From the NCBI GenBank assembly GCA_019634625.1, contig JAHCBA010000044.1:1-53850 (forward strand): a stretch of DNA of 53,850 nucleotides, read 5' to 3'. The notes beneath the pieces are model-generated. The model was not told the origin of the DNA. It did not search any database and was given only the letters and a program-made list of their open reading frames with translations. The DNA comes from Verrucomicrobiia bacterium. GTDB taxonomy: Bacteria; Verrucomicrobiota; Verrucomicrobiia; Limisphaerales; CAIMTB01. Both the position numbers and the translations under genes were made by a program. Shown one piece after another: positions 25,752 to 35,418 of this stretch (its first letter is position 1; each line of letters starts with the position of its first letter).

Positions 25752-27344
25752 TCAATACGCCAGGATCTCCCCCGCCAGCGGCGGCGTGCTCGCCGGGGCC
25801 CGGCGATGTCGCGTCCGTGCCTCGTACCCCGAGGCGACCCGGATCAGCGTGGGCTCCGAAAACGGCCTGCCGAGGAGCTGCACCCCGAACGGCATGCCGT
25901 CCGAAGGGAAGAAGCCGCCAGGCACGATGATCGTGGGAAGACCGGTGTAGGAACTGAGGTTGTTCCGGATGTCCGGCGGCCGGTTGGTTCCCACCGGAAT
26001 CTCCTCGGTGATCATCGTCCGGAACGGCAGGACCAGCGCATCCAGCCGGAACTGGTCCATCAACCCCACCAGCGCGCTGCGGATCATGTCCTTCTGCCGG
26101 ATCGCGGCGAACAGCTCCTTGTGATGGTCCAGCGACTCGATCTTCGCCGCCTCGATGATGGTCGGCTTCACGATGTCGCCGCCCTTTTCAATCATCTCCT
26201 TCACCGATCGGATCGGTGCATTGGGACCGAGTCCGGCGAGATAGTGGTCGATGGCAAAGGCCCTCTCGAAGGTGGCCGAACCGGCGTGCACCTGGGCTTC
26301 GATCAAATGAATCCCGGTGCGAACCGGATCCACCAACACGGCCCCGCCGGCCCGAAGATCCGCCAGGGTCTGGTCCATCAGTGCCAGTCCCTCGCGGTGT
26401 TGTTCGCCGCTCCGAAACATCTCCCGCAACACCCCGATCCGGGCACCCACCAATCCCTCCGCCGAAACGAACGAGGTGTAGGGCTGGTCCGGGATCTTCC
26501 CCAGACTTTGCAGCGTCACCAGATCCGCCGGATCGAACCCGGCAATCGCGTCCAGCACCGCCGCGCAATCGTACACCGACCTTCCCATCGGCCCCCCGTT
26601 CTCCTGCATCGGCGAGCTCCACATCATGCCGGTCCGGCTGACCAGCCCGTGCGTCGAGGAGATGCCGACGTTGTTGTTGAGGGTGGCCGGGATGACGATC
26701 GATCCGCCGGTGTCGGACCCGAGGCCCACCGTGCCGAACCAGGCGGCCATCGCGGCGCCCGTTCCCGAACTCGAACCCCCGGCAAACTTCCGGGGATTGT
26801 ACGGACTCAGCACCTGTCCCCCAAGGGTGCTGCCACCCGTGGGCGCCACACCGTACCAGTCGGATTGATTCAGCTTCGCCAGGATGATGGCGCCCGCCTT
26901 GCGCAACCGGGCGATGACGAACGAGTCGCGCACCGGCTGCGAAGTCGCCATCGGCTTGAACCCGCCACTGGTGGGCATCTCGACCGTGTCGAAGACGTCC
27001 TTGGCCAGGATCGGAATCCCGTGCAGCGGCGACCGCGGCCCCTTCTCGCGCCGTTCGGCATCGAGTTCTCGGGCGATCTCAACCGCCCTCGGATTCAAAG
27101 CCAGCACCGTGTTCAGAGCAGGCCCCTTCTTGTCGTAGGCCTCGATGCGCGCGAGATACAACCGGACCAGCCGCTCCGAGGTCAGTGTCCCGGCGTCCAT
27201 CGCCCGTTGCAGGTCGGCGATGGTGGCCGTCGAAAGGTCCACTTCAGCCAGCCCCTCCCGAGGCCCCAACACCGCCAGCGCCAGACCCGCCATCAGGCCC
27301 AGCCGCCCGATTCCGCCCGTCTTCCGCAAGATGGTATCGCTCAT
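25752..27344 (-). CDS. Exported amidase-signature enzyme, Sec-type (amidase 5)
   Basis: This 530-residue enzyme has a Sec signal (IGRLGLMAGLALAVLGPREG, cut near GLAEV). The catalytic residues are K115 (IPILAKDVFDT), S191 (GGSSSGTGAAMAAW) and S215 (GSDTGGSIVIP); here the Gly before the nucleophile is retained. The N-terminal LTSERLVRLYLARIEAYDKK and the ending STPPLAGEILAY mark it as one of the four Sec-type peptide-amidase-like members. It should act in the periplasm on amides or peptide amides. Its ATG overlaps the stop of amidase 6 by 4 bp, and asparaginase B follows after 28 bp, so the three are probably co-translated. Confidence 0.9.
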   Translation of the reverse strand: MSDTILRKTGGIGRLGLMAGLALAVLGPREGLAEVDLSTATIADLQRAMDAGTLTSERLVRLYLARIEAYDKKGPALNTVLALNPRAVEIARELDAERREKGPRSPLHGIPILAKDVFDTVEMPTSGGFKPMATSQPVRDSFVIARLRKAGAIILAKLNQSDWYGVAPTGGSTLGGQVLSPYNPRKFAGGSSSGTGAAMAAWFGTVGLGSDTGGSIVIPATLNNNVGISSTHGLVSRTGMMWSSPMQENGGPMGRSVYDCAAVLDAIAGFDPADLVTLQSLGKIPDQPYTSFVSAEGLVGARIGVLREMFRSGEQHREGLALMDQTLADLRAGGAVLVDPVRTGIHLIEAQVHAGSATFERAFAIDHYLAGLGPNAPIRSVKEMIEKGGDIVKPTIIEAAKIESLDHHKELFAAIRQKDMIRSALVGLMDQFRLDALVLPFRTMITEEIPVGTNRPPDIRNNLSSYTGLPTIIVPGGFFPSDGMPFGVQLLGRPFSEPTLIRVASGYEARTRHRRAPASTPPLAGEILAY

Positions 27345-28939
27345 CGCCGGGAGAGATTGAGGTTGTTGTACTCGAACGACTCACCCGGCAGAGGCGGGGT
27401 GCTCTCAGGCGTCTTCCGGCGCCGGCTGACCTGCTCGTACGCGTGGGCGACCCGCAGCAGCTTCAGGTCGTCGAACATCTTCCCGACGAACTGGATTCCC
27501 ACCGGCAGATTGTCGCTCGTGTAGCCGCCCGGCATGATGATCCCCGGCAACCCGGTGGTGGAGGTCAGGTTGTTGAGCGACGGCACCACCGGCGCCGCCG
27601 GACCCGACGGCGCGTTCGCCAGCGGAGGCGTCGAGCGGTACAGCAGCACGAAGGCGTCCAGGTCGTGCCGGTCGATCAATCCCTCGATCAGGTCGCGAAC
27701 CGCCTTCCGGGCCCGGAACCGGGCGTGGAAATCCTCCGTCTCGTCCGGTGGCGGCAGCGTCAGCCCGTTGACATACCGCTCGCTGAATTTCTCCGGACCC
27801 ACCTTCGCGATGAACTCGGCCATCGTCTTGTACGGCCGGTTGGGCCCGAGCCGGCTGAGATACACGTCCCCCGAGGAGATCATCTCGTAACTGGCCACAC
27901 TGCTGACCGCCCCCGACGACTGATGCCGGATGTCGATGCCGGTCAGCACCGGATCCACAATCTGCGCCCCGCCCTTCCTCAAGTCCTCGACCGCCCGTTC
28001 AAACAGCACCCGGGCCGGCGCATCTTCCGGGGCCGTGCTGACCATCTCCCGCAGCACCCCGATGCGCAGTCCTACCAGATTCGTCCTCGTCAACTGGCTC
28101 ACCCACTCGAACTTCGGGAAGTGCCCGATGCCCTGGTAGGTGTCCAGATCCTCCGCGTCCCAGCCCGACATCGCCGCCAGCAGCACCGCGGTGTCATACA
28201 CACTCCGGGTCATCGGACCCGCCCGGTCATGAGTCGGTCCGCGCGGCACGATGCCCGTCCGGCTGCTCAATCCCTGCGACGCCACCATCCCCACCAGACT
28301 GCAGTAGGCCGCCGGGTTCTGAACCGATCCCCCGGTGTCCGTCCCGATCCCCACCGCGGCGAAGTACGCCGCGATCGCCGCGCCTGTTCCATTGCTGGAA
28401 CCGCCCGGCTGATGCAGCGCGTTGTAGGGATTCAGCGTCGCCCCGATTGGATGCGTCGTGCTGAACCCGTCGTTCCCAAACCAGTTCACCGTCGCCACCT
28501 TGGCCAGAATGATCCCGCCCGCCGCCTTCACCCGGGCAACCACCCCCGCATCCCGCTCGGGAATCGGACTGCCGAACGGTGTGAATCCCGCCGTGGTCGG
28601 CAACCCCTCCATGTCGATCAGGTCCTTGATCACCACCGGGATCCCATGCAGCGGCGACCGGCGTCCCGTCTCAAGCCGCTCGCGATCCAGGGCCCGGGCC
28701 TCCTCGATGGCCTTCGGATTCATGGTGATGACCGAATTGATCTTCGGTCCCTTCCGGTCATAGGCATCGATCCGGGCGAGATACAGTTCGACCAGCTTCT
28801 CCGAGGACAACGCCCCGTGGTCGATGGCCTTCTGAATGTCGGCGATGGTGGCGGTGGCCAGATCGAACCGATGCGCCGCCGGGGCGACCGGTCCGACGGC
28901 CATCAACAGGCCGGCCAGGAGGAGTGAGTTGGGCTTCAT
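27341..28939 (-). CDS. Exported amidase-signature enzyme, Sec-type (amidase 6)
   Basis: This 532-residue enzyme has a short Sec signal (MKPNSLLLAGLLMAVGPVAP). The catalytic residues are K105 (IPVVIKDLIDM), S181 (GGSSNGTGAAIAAY) and S205 (GTDTGGSVQNP). It has LSSEKLVELYLARIDAYDRK near the N-terminus and STPPLPGESFEY near the C-terminus, as in amidases 1, 4 and 5. Its middle contains a divergent segment (GFSTTHPIGATLNPYNALHQ) and a C-terminal-half insertion (NGLTLPPPDETEDFH) not seen in siblings, which suggests a distinct pocket. It is preceded by 83 bp after amidase 7, one of the larger gaps in the run and a possible place for an internal promoter, and it overlaps amidase 5 by 4 bp. Confidence 0.9.
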   Translation of the reverse strand: MKPNSLLLAGLLMAVGPVAPAAHRFDLATATIADIQKAIDHGALSSEKLVELYLARIDAYDRKGPKINSVITMNPKAIEEARALDRERLETGRRSPLHGIPVVIKDLIDMEGLPTTAGFTPFGSPIPERDAGVVARVKAAGGIILAKVATVNWFGNDGFSTTHPIGATLNPYNALHQPGGSSNGTGAAIAAYFAAVGIGTDTGGSVQNPAAYCSLVGMVASQGLSSRTGIVPRGPTHDRAGPMTRSVYDTAVLLAAMSGWDAEDLDTYQGIGHFPKFEWVSQLTRTNLVGLRIGVLREMVSTAPEDAPARVLFERAVEDLRKGGAQIVDPVLTGIDIRHQSSGAVSSVASYEMISSGDVYLSRLGPNRPYKTMAEFIAKVGPEKFSERYVNGLTLPPPDETEDFHARFRARKAVRDLIEGLIDRHDLDAFVLLYRSTPPLANAPSGPAAPVVPSLNNLTSTTGLPGIIMPGGYTSDNLPVGIQFVGKMFDDLKLLRVAHAYEQVSRRRKTPESTPPLPGESFEYNNLNLSRR

Positions 28940-29022
28940 GCAGGGATTGTGTTTTTTAGGGTCTTGGGAGGAAGAGTTGCCGGCACGCCTTCAGGCCCGC
29001 TCGGCGAAGTACGGATTCCATG

Positions 29023-30579
29023 TCAGCCAGCCAGCAGTCCCGGCCGGGTCCAGCCGCCCATCGCCGCCTCCAGATGCAGGCCGGCCGCGACGGCCACGTC
29101 CTCACGCCAGGGCCGCGCCACAATCTGCAAACCCAGCGGCATGCCCTCCGGTGACGTCCCGGCCCGGACAATCAAGGCCGGCCATCCGGTGACATTGAAC
29201 AGGCTCCGATAACTGGTGGTCGCCGGCGCCCGCTCGCCAATCACCCGCGCCGGCGAGGCGTCGGTCGGACATACCAGCAGGTCGTACCTCGAAAACCAGG
29301 TCTGCAGCCGGGACCGCATTTCGTCCTGCTGCTCCAGCAGGGTCTCGAATTCCGGCACCGACCGCATCGGACCGTCGAACACCCGCCCCGGAGACGGCGG
29401 ATGCGTGCCCACCCGGCGGTTCACCCGGCCCAGCCAGGCCCCGCCGTCCGCATCCCGCACCTGCGGCAGCAGGGCGTAGGTCTCGAGGTATCCCGACGGG
29501 GCGGATTCCTCGACCACGCACCCCGCCTCCTGCAGCACCTTCGCCGCCGACCGCACCATGGCCACCGTCTCGGCACTCGGTCCGTGGTATCCATTCACGT
29601 CAGTGAAGAACGCCACCCGCAACGCCCCGACCTTCACCGTCGCCGGATCCCCCATCGGCATCGGCGCAATCGCCGCGTCGTCGTCGTCCGGACCGGAGAT
29701 GATCGAGAGAATGGGATGGATGTCCTCGACCCACCGTGCCAGCGGCCCCAACTGCTGATAGCTGTCGTACACCCCGCCGAACCCGACCACGTGCCCGGTC
29801 CGCGGCACCCGCCCCGAGGTGGGCTTGATCCCCGCCACACCGTTGCAGTGGGCCGGATTCCGAATGCTGCCGCCAAAGTCGCTCCCAATGTCGAAGGCGG
29901 CCCCGCACGCGGCGGTGATCGCCCCCGATCCGCCGCTGCTTCCACCACAGGAGCGCGCCGGGTTGTAGGGATTGCGGCTGACCCCGAAGAGGACGTTGAC
30001 CGTGGTCCCCAGTCCGCGCAGCCCGGGGCTCCCCAACGTCCACTCCGGTGTGTTGGTCTTCCCCAGCAGGATCGCCCCGGCGGCGCGCAATCGCGCCACC
30101 GCCGTGGCGTCCTGGTCCGGCACCCGGGTCAACCACCCCAGGGTGCCGCCAGTCGTTCGAACCCCCGCCGTGTCGAGGGAGTCCTTGATCGTCATGGGCA
30201 CGCCATGCAGCGGCCCCACCGGCAGGCCCTTCGCCAGCCGCTCGTCCGCCAGTCGCGCCTCCAGCAACGCCCGGTCCGCGCACAGGGTCACCACGGCATT
30301 GATGGACGGGTTCACCCGCTCAATCCGGCCGAGATACGCCCGCACCGCCTCCTCCGCCGAGACTTCCTTCCGCCGGATCGCCTTCGCCAGCGCCATCGCC
30401 GACATCGCAGTGAGATCGCCGTCATGCTTGCGCGCCGGACCCGATGGCAGGCCGGTCACCGCACGGGCCGCCCGTGCGCCCCCGGCCGTGGCCGCCAGGG
30501 CCATCATGCCGGGAAGGGTTCGAAACAGGTCACGACGGCTCCGCGCACGCCGGACAGGGGATTCAAGGGTCTGGGTCAT
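29023..30579 (-). CDS. Exported amidase-signature enzyme, Tat-type (amidase 7)
   Basis: The ATG at 30579 gives 518 residues and places a Tat-like leader (ARSRRDLFRTLPGMMALAAT) at the N-terminus. The frame is open 219 bp further upstream, but that part overlaps amidase 8 and has no signal. The catalytic residues are K132 (MTIKDSLDTAG), S214 (CGGSSGGSGAITAACG) and S238 (GSDFGGSIRNP). Its region FFTDVNGYHGPSAETVAMV and VFDGPM is closest to amidases 8 and 10, so these three form a sub-clade. It should be a periplasmic amide hydrolase. It lies 16 bp after amidase 8 and 83 bp before amidase 6. Confidence 0.9.
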   Translation of the reverse strand: MTQTLESPVRRARSRRDLFRTLPGMMALAATAGGARAARAVTGLPSGPARKHDGDLTAMSAMALAKAIRRKEVSAEEAVRAYLGRIERVNPSINAVVTLCADRALLEARLADERLAKGLPVGPLHGVPMTIKDSLDTAGVRTTGGTLGWLTRVPDQDATAVARLRAAGAILLGKTNTPEWTLGSPGLRGLGTTVNVLFGVSRNPYNPARSCGGSSGGSGAITAACGAAFDIGSDFGGSIRNPAHCNGVAGIKPTSGRVPRTGHVVGFGGVYDSYQQLGPLARWVEDIHPILSIISGPDDDDAAIAPMPMGDPATVKVGALRVAFFTDVNGYHGPSAETVAMVRSAAKVLQEAGCVVEESAPSGYLETYALLPQVRDADGGAWLGRVNRRVGTHPPSPGRVFDGPMRSVPEFETLLEQQDEMRSRLQTWFSRYDLLVCPTDASPARVIGERAPATTSYRSLFNVTGWPALIVRAGTSPEGMPLGLQIVARPWREDVAVAAGLHLEAAMGGWTRPGLLAG

Positions 30580-30595
30580 GGGTGTTCCTAAGGGT

Positions 30596-32182
30596 TCAAA
30601 TCGCCGGGGGCCGCCATCCGCCAAACACGGACTCGAGGTGCTCCGCCACCGCAAAGGCCACGTCCTCCCGGAACGGCCTCGCCACCACTTGCAGTCCGAT
30701 CGGCAGTTCACCGGCCGACCCGCAACGCACCACCACCGAAGGCCAGCCGGTGAGGTTGTAGATCGTCGTGTAACCGGCTCCGGGCGCTGCGTCCTCACCG
30801 ATCACTCGGGCTGGAGAGGCGTTGGTGGGACAGATCAGGACATCGTACTTCTGAAACCACTGGAGATACTTCCGCTTCAGCCGGTCCCGTTCCTCGATCA
30901 ACGCACTCAGCTCGGGCACCGTCAGCATCGGCCCGTCGAACCGCCGCCCGGCCGCCGGAAAGTTCGTTCCCACCCGGTCCGCAATCCGCTTGATCCACTG
31001 GCTGCTGTCCGCAAACCGCAGCTTCGGATACAGCGCCCAGATGGCCACATACTCGTCCGGAGCCGATTCCTCGACCGACCGGCACGCCGACTGCAATGCC
31101 CGCGCCGCGCGGGTCACGGTGGCCACCGTCTCCGGCGTCGACTTGTGATGCCCCTCGACATCGGAGAAGAACGCGACCTTCAACCCCTTCAGATCCACCG
31201 CCGCCGCATCCCGGAACGGCGCCGGCACCAGCGCCGCGTCCAGCGAGTCCGGCCCGGCCATCAAGGGAGTCAGCAGGATCAAATCCTCCACCCGGCGCGC
31301 CATCGGTCCAAGCTGCTGCTGGCTGTCGTAGATCCCACCGTAGTCCACGGAATGACCCGTCCGTGACACCCGCCCCGCCGTGGCCTTGATGCCCGCAATC
31401 CCGTTGTTGTGGCATGGAGACCGGATGCTCCCGCCAAAGTCGCTCCCGATGTCGAACCCGGTCCCGTGCGCCGCCACGATCGCCCCCGCGCCGCCGCTGC
31501 TCCCCGCCGCGCTGCGTCGCGTGTCGTATGGGTTGCGCGTCAATCCGAACACCAGGTTCATCGACGTGCCCACCGAGTAGGAACCGCTCCCAATCGTGAA
31601 CTCAGGGGTGTTGGTCTTCCCCAACAGAATCGCCCCCGCCGCCCGGGACCGCGCCACCACGGTCGCGTCCTTGTCAGGCACATGATCGAACCGCCCCAGC
31701 GTCCCCCAGGTCGTCCGCACGCCCGCAGTGTCGATCGAATCCTTCACGGTCATCGGCACCCCGTGCAGCGGTCCGAGTAACCTTCCCTGCGCCAGCGCCG
31801 TGTCCGCCGCGTGCGCCTCCTGAAGCGCCCGCTCATACGACTTCGTCACCACGGCGTTGAGGTGCGGATTCACCCGCTCGATCCGCTCGATGTAGGCGTT
31901 CACCAGCTCAACCGCCGACACCTTCTTCTCCCGGATCAGTTCGGCCAGCCGCGTGGCGGAACTCTCGGTCAGAACATCGGTCTTGTGCTTCGAGGCCAGG
32001 TAACGCACGCCGGTCGAAGCCGAAGCGGCCCGTGCTGTCATCACGGCCACCGTAGGCGCCACCCAGCGCCCCGCGGTTGCCAGGAACCGCCGGCGACTGG
32101 ACCGCGCCACGGAGCCCGTCGTCGCGCTTCGTGAGGCGCTGTCTGTGGGCCCTTCAGAGGTCTGCAATTCGGAGGGAATCAT
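30596..32182 (-). CDS. Exported amidase-signature enzyme, Tat-type (amidase 8)
   Basis: The ATG at 32182 gives 528 residues with a Tat leader (SSRRRFLATAGRWVAPTVAV). A longer frame reaching 32347 would overlap amidase 9 and encodes glycine-rich shadow sequence. The catalytic residues are K147 (MTVKDSIDTAG), S228 (AGSSGGAGAIVAAHG) and S252 (GSDFGGSIRSP). One normally conserved stretch, GIKPTSGR, reads GIKATAGR here. It is nearest to amidase 7 (VAFFSDVEGHHKSTPETVA, FDGPM). The tight 11-bp and 16-bp gaps to its neighbours support one transcript. Confidence 0.9.
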   Translation of the reverse strand: MIPSELQTSEGPTDSASRSATTGSVARSSRRRFLATAGRWVAPTVAVMTARAASASTGVRYLASKHKTDVLTESSATRLAELIREKKVSAVELVNAYIERIERVNPHLNAVVTKSYERALQEAHAADTALAQGRLLGPLHGVPMTVKDSIDTAGVRTTWGTLGRFDHVPDKDATVVARSRAAGAILLGKTNTPEFTIGSGSYSVGTSMNLVFGLTRNPYDTRRSAAGSSGGAGAIVAAHGTGFDIGSDFGGSIRSPCHNNGIAGIKATAGRVSRTGHSVDYGGIYDSQQQLGPMARRVEDLILLTPLMAGPDSLDAALVPAPFRDAAAVDLKGLKVAFFSDVEGHHKSTPETVATVTRAARALQSACRSVEESAPDEYVAIWALYPKLRFADSSQWIKRIADRVGTNFPAAGRRFDGPMLTVPELSALIEERDRLKRKYLQWFQKYDVLICPTNASPARVIGEDAAPGAGYTTIYNLTGWPSVVVRCGSAGELPIGLQVVARPFREDVAFAVAEHLESVFGGWRPPAI

Positions 32183-32193
32183 GTTGGGGGGTC

Positions 32194-33756
32194 TTAGAGA
32201 TTGGGTTTCTTCCAGCCGCCGGTCCGGTCCTCGATGAACCGGGCCACCGCCATCGCCACATCGTCCCGCCACGGGGCCGCCACCACCTGGATGCCCAGGG
32301 GCAATCCCTCGGGACTCGTGCCCGCCCGCACCACCGCCGCCGGCCACCCCGACACGTTGTAGTGCCGCGTGTAATTCACATTCCTCGGAGGAGGGTTATC
32401 CAGACGCGCCGCCGCGTAAGGACTCACCGGACACAGCACCACGTCATAGTTCCGCATCCACTGCAGCATCCCGCTCCTGGCCAGATCGACTTCCTCCATC
32501 AGCCGGATAAGATCGGGTGTCGTTGCGTACTTCCCGCTGATCCGCGCCCGCAGCCCGGGATCCGCCACCGCGGTGCCGTACCGCTTCAGCAACCGCTCCT
32601 GCCACGCCCCGCCCTCGGCTTCCCGCGCCTGAGTGAACAATTCGTGCTGCTCGACATAGTTCGGGTGGATGTCCTCCTGAACCCACGCCCCGGCCTCCCC
32701 CAGCCAGCCCGCCGCGTCCCGGACCAGGCGGCGAATCTCCGGAATCGGCGGCGCCACTCCGTTGTCCGTGTAATACGCCACCCGCAGCCGCCCCACCGCC
32801 ACCTTCCCGGGATCTCCCATCGGGACGTCATAACAAAACGCATCATCGAGATCCTCGCCGCAGATGATGGGCATCAAGAGCTCGATGTCCTCCATCCGCC
32901 GCGCCATCGGCCCAAGCTGCTGCCACGAATCAAACAGTCCTCCGTATCCGGGCACATGCCCCGTCCGCGGTGTCCGCCCCGAGGTCGGCTTGATTCCGGC
33001 AATGCCGTTGGCATGACACGGTCCGCGAACACTTCCCCCAAGATCGCTCCCGATGTCGAAGGCCGCCCCGCACGCCGCCACAATCGCCCCCGCCCCCCCG
33101 GAACTCCCCGCCGGCGAATGCGCCAGGTTGTACGGATTGTAAGTCTGTCCAAACAACAGATTCGCCGTGCCCCGGGACCCTCCGCCCATCGTGAACTCCG
33201 GCGTGTTCGACTTGCCCAGAAGGATCGCCCCGGCCGCCCGCAGTCGCGCCACCACCGTCGCATCCTTCTCCGGCACATACAGTGCCCGACCCAGCGTTCC
33301 CGAGGTGCTCACCACCCCGGCCGTCTCCAGGGAGTCCTTGATGGTGAACGGCACCCCGTGCAGTGGTCCCATCACCTTCCCCGCCGCCAGCGCTTCGTCC
33401 GCCCTCCGCGCCTCCAGCCGTGCCCGGTCGGCGCAGAGCGTCACCACCGCGTTGATCTTCGGATTCACCTCCTCGATCCGGTCCAGATACGCCTGCACCG
33501 CCGCCCGCGCAGTGACTTCCCGGCGCCGGATCTTCTCCGCAAGCTGCTTCGCCGACAGTTCGATCAAGGGCACGTCACCCGCCGGGGTCAACGAGCCCCG
33601 AAGCCGGGGACTGGCCATCACCCCCGCAGCCATCGCCAGCCCGGCGCTCGACTTGAGAAAGGTCCGCCGGCGCCACCCGCGCCCGCTACCCGTACCCGCT
33701 CTCCCGTTCAGGACCGCTTCGCGGCCCGCCTTGGTTTTGGATGTCATGGAATTCAT
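32194..33756 (-). CDS. Exported amidase-signature enzyme, Tat-type (amidase 9)
   Basis: This 520-residue enzyme has a Tat leader (GWRRRTFLKSSAGLAMAAGV). The catalytic residues are K140 (FTIKDSLETAG), S218 (AGSSGGAGAIVAACG) and S242 (GSDLGGSVRGP); Leu and Val replace the Phe and Ile usual for this clade. Its variable region (YYTDNGVAPPIPEIRRLV, VQEDIHPNYVE) pairs with amidase 3. The two are separated by seven genes, so they did not arise from the most recent local duplication or have since been shuffled. The gaps are 9 bp after amidase 10 and 11 bp before amidase 8. Confidence 0.9.
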   Translation of the reverse strand: MNSMTSKTKAGREAVLNGRAGTGSGRGWRRRTFLKSSAGLAMAAGVMASPRLRGSLTPAGDVPLIELSAKQLAEKIRRREVTARAAVQAYLDRIEEVNPKINAVVTLCADRARLEARRADEALAAGKVMGPLHGVPFTIKDSLETAGVVSTSGTLGRALYVPEKDATVVARLRAAGAILLGKSNTPEFTMGGGSRGTANLLFGQTYNPYNLAHSPAGSSGGAGAIVAACGAAFDIGSDLGGSVRGPCHANGIAGIKPTSGRTPRTGHVPGYGGLFDSWQQLGPMARRMEDIELLMPIICGEDLDDAFCYDVPMGDPGKVAVGRLRVAYYTDNGVAPPIPEIRRLVRDAAGWLGEAGAWVQEDIHPNYVEQHELFTQAREAEGGAWQERLLKRYGTAVADPGLRARISGKYATTPDLIRLMEEVDLARSGMLQWMRNYDVVLCPVSPYAAARLDNPPPRNVNYTRHYNVSGWPAAVVRAGTSPEGLPLGIQVVAAPWRDDVAMAVARFIEDRTGGWKKPNL

Positions 33757-33765
33757 GGGTTCGGA

Positions 33766-35304
33766 TTAAATCGCCGGCGCCTTCCAACCTCCGGTCATGG
33801 ACTCGATCGCCGCCATCACCGCGAAGACGACGTCCTCGCGCCACGGGTGCCCAATGACCTGGATCCCCATCGGCATGCCCTCGGGCGAAGTCCCCGCCCG
33901 GACCACCCCGGCCGGCCATCCATTCAGGTTGTAGATGGTCCGGTAGCTCGATGAACCCGGGTTCGGCGCCCCATGCAGAGGCGCCCCATACGCCTGGGTC
34001 GGACAGACGATCACGTCGTAATCCCTGAACCACCTCGCCTGCTCCTGCCGGATGCGATCCTGCTCCTCCAGCAGATGCGTGAACTCAGCCGCCGTGGAGG
34101 TCTTGCCAGTGACTCGCGCCTGGACCGTCGGATACAGCGTCTCCGTACCCCATCGCTTCGCTGTCCGCTGGATGTGACTGCCACCCCCGGCCGCCCTCGC
34201 CTTCTGCATGATCGCAATCCCCTCCGGAATGGCCGGCGGCGCACTCTCCGTGATCGATGCCACCTCACCTTCCAACCCCCCAAGCACCCGCTTCACCATC
34301 GCCACCGTCTCCGGCCGCGGCTGATGATACCCTTCCGTGTCCGTATAGAAGGCCACCCGCAGACCCTTCAGCTTCACATCCGCTGTCCCGCCCAGCGGAA
34401 CATCAGTCACATGCGTGTCCACGTCGTCGGAACCCATGATGATCCGCAGCACAAGGTCCACGTCGCTCACGGTCCGTGCCAGGGGCCCGATCTGGGTGCG
34501 CCGGTTGAAGATCCCGTGCAGATCCACAATGTGACCCGTCCTCGGAACCCGGCAGTTGGTCGGCTTGATCCCGGCCACGCCGTTGTAATGGCATGGCGAT
34601 CGGATGCTTCCCCCGGTGTCTGAACCCAGATCAAAGGGCACCCCGCCCGCCGCCACGATCGCCCCGGACCCACCGCTGCTCCCCCCGGGAATCCGTGTCA
34701 GGTCATAGGGGTTGTTGGTCCGCCCATAGACAAGGTTGTCCGTGAATGAGCCCATCGTGAATTCAGGCGTGTTGGTCTTCCCCACCAGGATCGCCCCCGC
34801 CGCACGCAACCGCGCCGTCACGGTGGCGTCCTTCCCGGGTACGAACCCCTTCCGCCCCAGCGTGCAACCCGTCGTCACCACGCCCTCGCTGTCGATCGAG
34901 TCCTTCAAGGACATCGGCACCCCATGCAGCGCCCCAAGTCTCTCCCCCCGCGCCTGCCGCTCGTCGGCCATCCGCGCCTCGGCCCGGGCCCGATCGTAAC
35001 ACGCCATCACCAGCGCATTGAGCTTCGGATTCACCGCCTCGATCCGGCGGATGCACGCGTCCACGGCCTCCCGGGCGGAGACCTCGCGCCGCCGGATCAT
35101 GGACGCCATCACCGTCGCCGGGAGATAGTGCAGTTCCGAACCGCCACCCCGCCCTGCCCCGGACTGCGCCCGGGCCCCCATTCGATGTCCGGCCATCAGG
35201 ACCGCTCCGGCCATCCCGGCCCGTGTTCCTGTCGCCAGGAACTCACGCCGGTCGAGGCCGGTTCCTGTTGTCTTCACGTTCGTACTCCGTTCGGTGCTTC
35301 TCAT
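33766..35304 (-). CDS. Exported amidase-signature enzyme, Tat-type (amidase 10, first hydrolase of the run)
   Basis: The ATG at 35304 gives 512 residues with a Tat leader at once (LDRREFLATGTRAGMAGAVL). Starts at 35355 or 35409 are possible but add only polar residues. The catalytic residues are K134 (MSLKDSIDSEG), S209 (PGGSSGGSGAIVAAGG) and S233 (GSDTGGSIRSP). It differs from the other Tat-type members by having NRRTQIGPLARTVSD where they have a QQLGPxAR motif, and DT rather than DF or DL before GGS, so it sits at the base of the clade. It follows the TonB-dependent receptor by 114 bp, the largest gap in the run. Confidence 0.88.
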   Translation of the reverse strand: MRSTERSTNVKTTGTGLDRREFLATGTRAGMAGAVLMAGHRMGARAQSGAGRGGGSELHYLPATVMASMIRRREVSAREAVDACIRRIEAVNPKLNALVMACYDRARAEARMADERQARGERLGALHGVPMSLKDSIDSEGVVTTGCTLGRKGFVPGKDATVTARLRAAGAILVGKTNTPEFTMGSFTDNLVYGRTNNPYDLTRIPGGSSGGSGAIVAAGGVPFDLGSDTGGSIRSPCHYNGVAGIKPTNCRVPRTGHIVDLHGIFNRRTQIGPLARTVSDVDLVLRIIMGSDDVDTHVTDVPLGGTADVKLKGLRVAFYTDTEGYHQPRPETVAMVKRVLGGLEGEVASITESAPPAIPEGIAIMQKARAAGGGSHIQRTAKRWGTETLYPTVQARVTGKTSTAAEFTHLLEEQDRIRQEQARWFRDYDVIVCPTQAYGAPLHGAPNPGSSSYRTIYNLNGWPAGVVRAGTSPEGMPMGIQVIGHPWREDVVFAVMAAIESMTGGWKAPAI

Positions 35305-35418
35305 GGATGTTCCAGATCGGCTCTCGCCAGTTGCTTGGGTCAGTTCCGCGCTCATGCAGTTCCACCCGGTTCTCCGTTCCTCGGCGTCCATCGGTGGATC
35401 TCCCTGCATTCCCGCCTC

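Noticed and set aside
10904-35304. The amidases as GatA subunits of the tRNA-dependent amidotransferase
   Set aside because: All ten carry export leaders, ten copies would be unprecedented, and no gatB or gatC gene is in the window.
12594-35304. Secondary-metabolite biosynthetic cluster
   Set aside because: No NRPS, PKS, RiPP or other assembly-line gene is present. The hydrolases, receptor and pump point to uptake or degradation instead.
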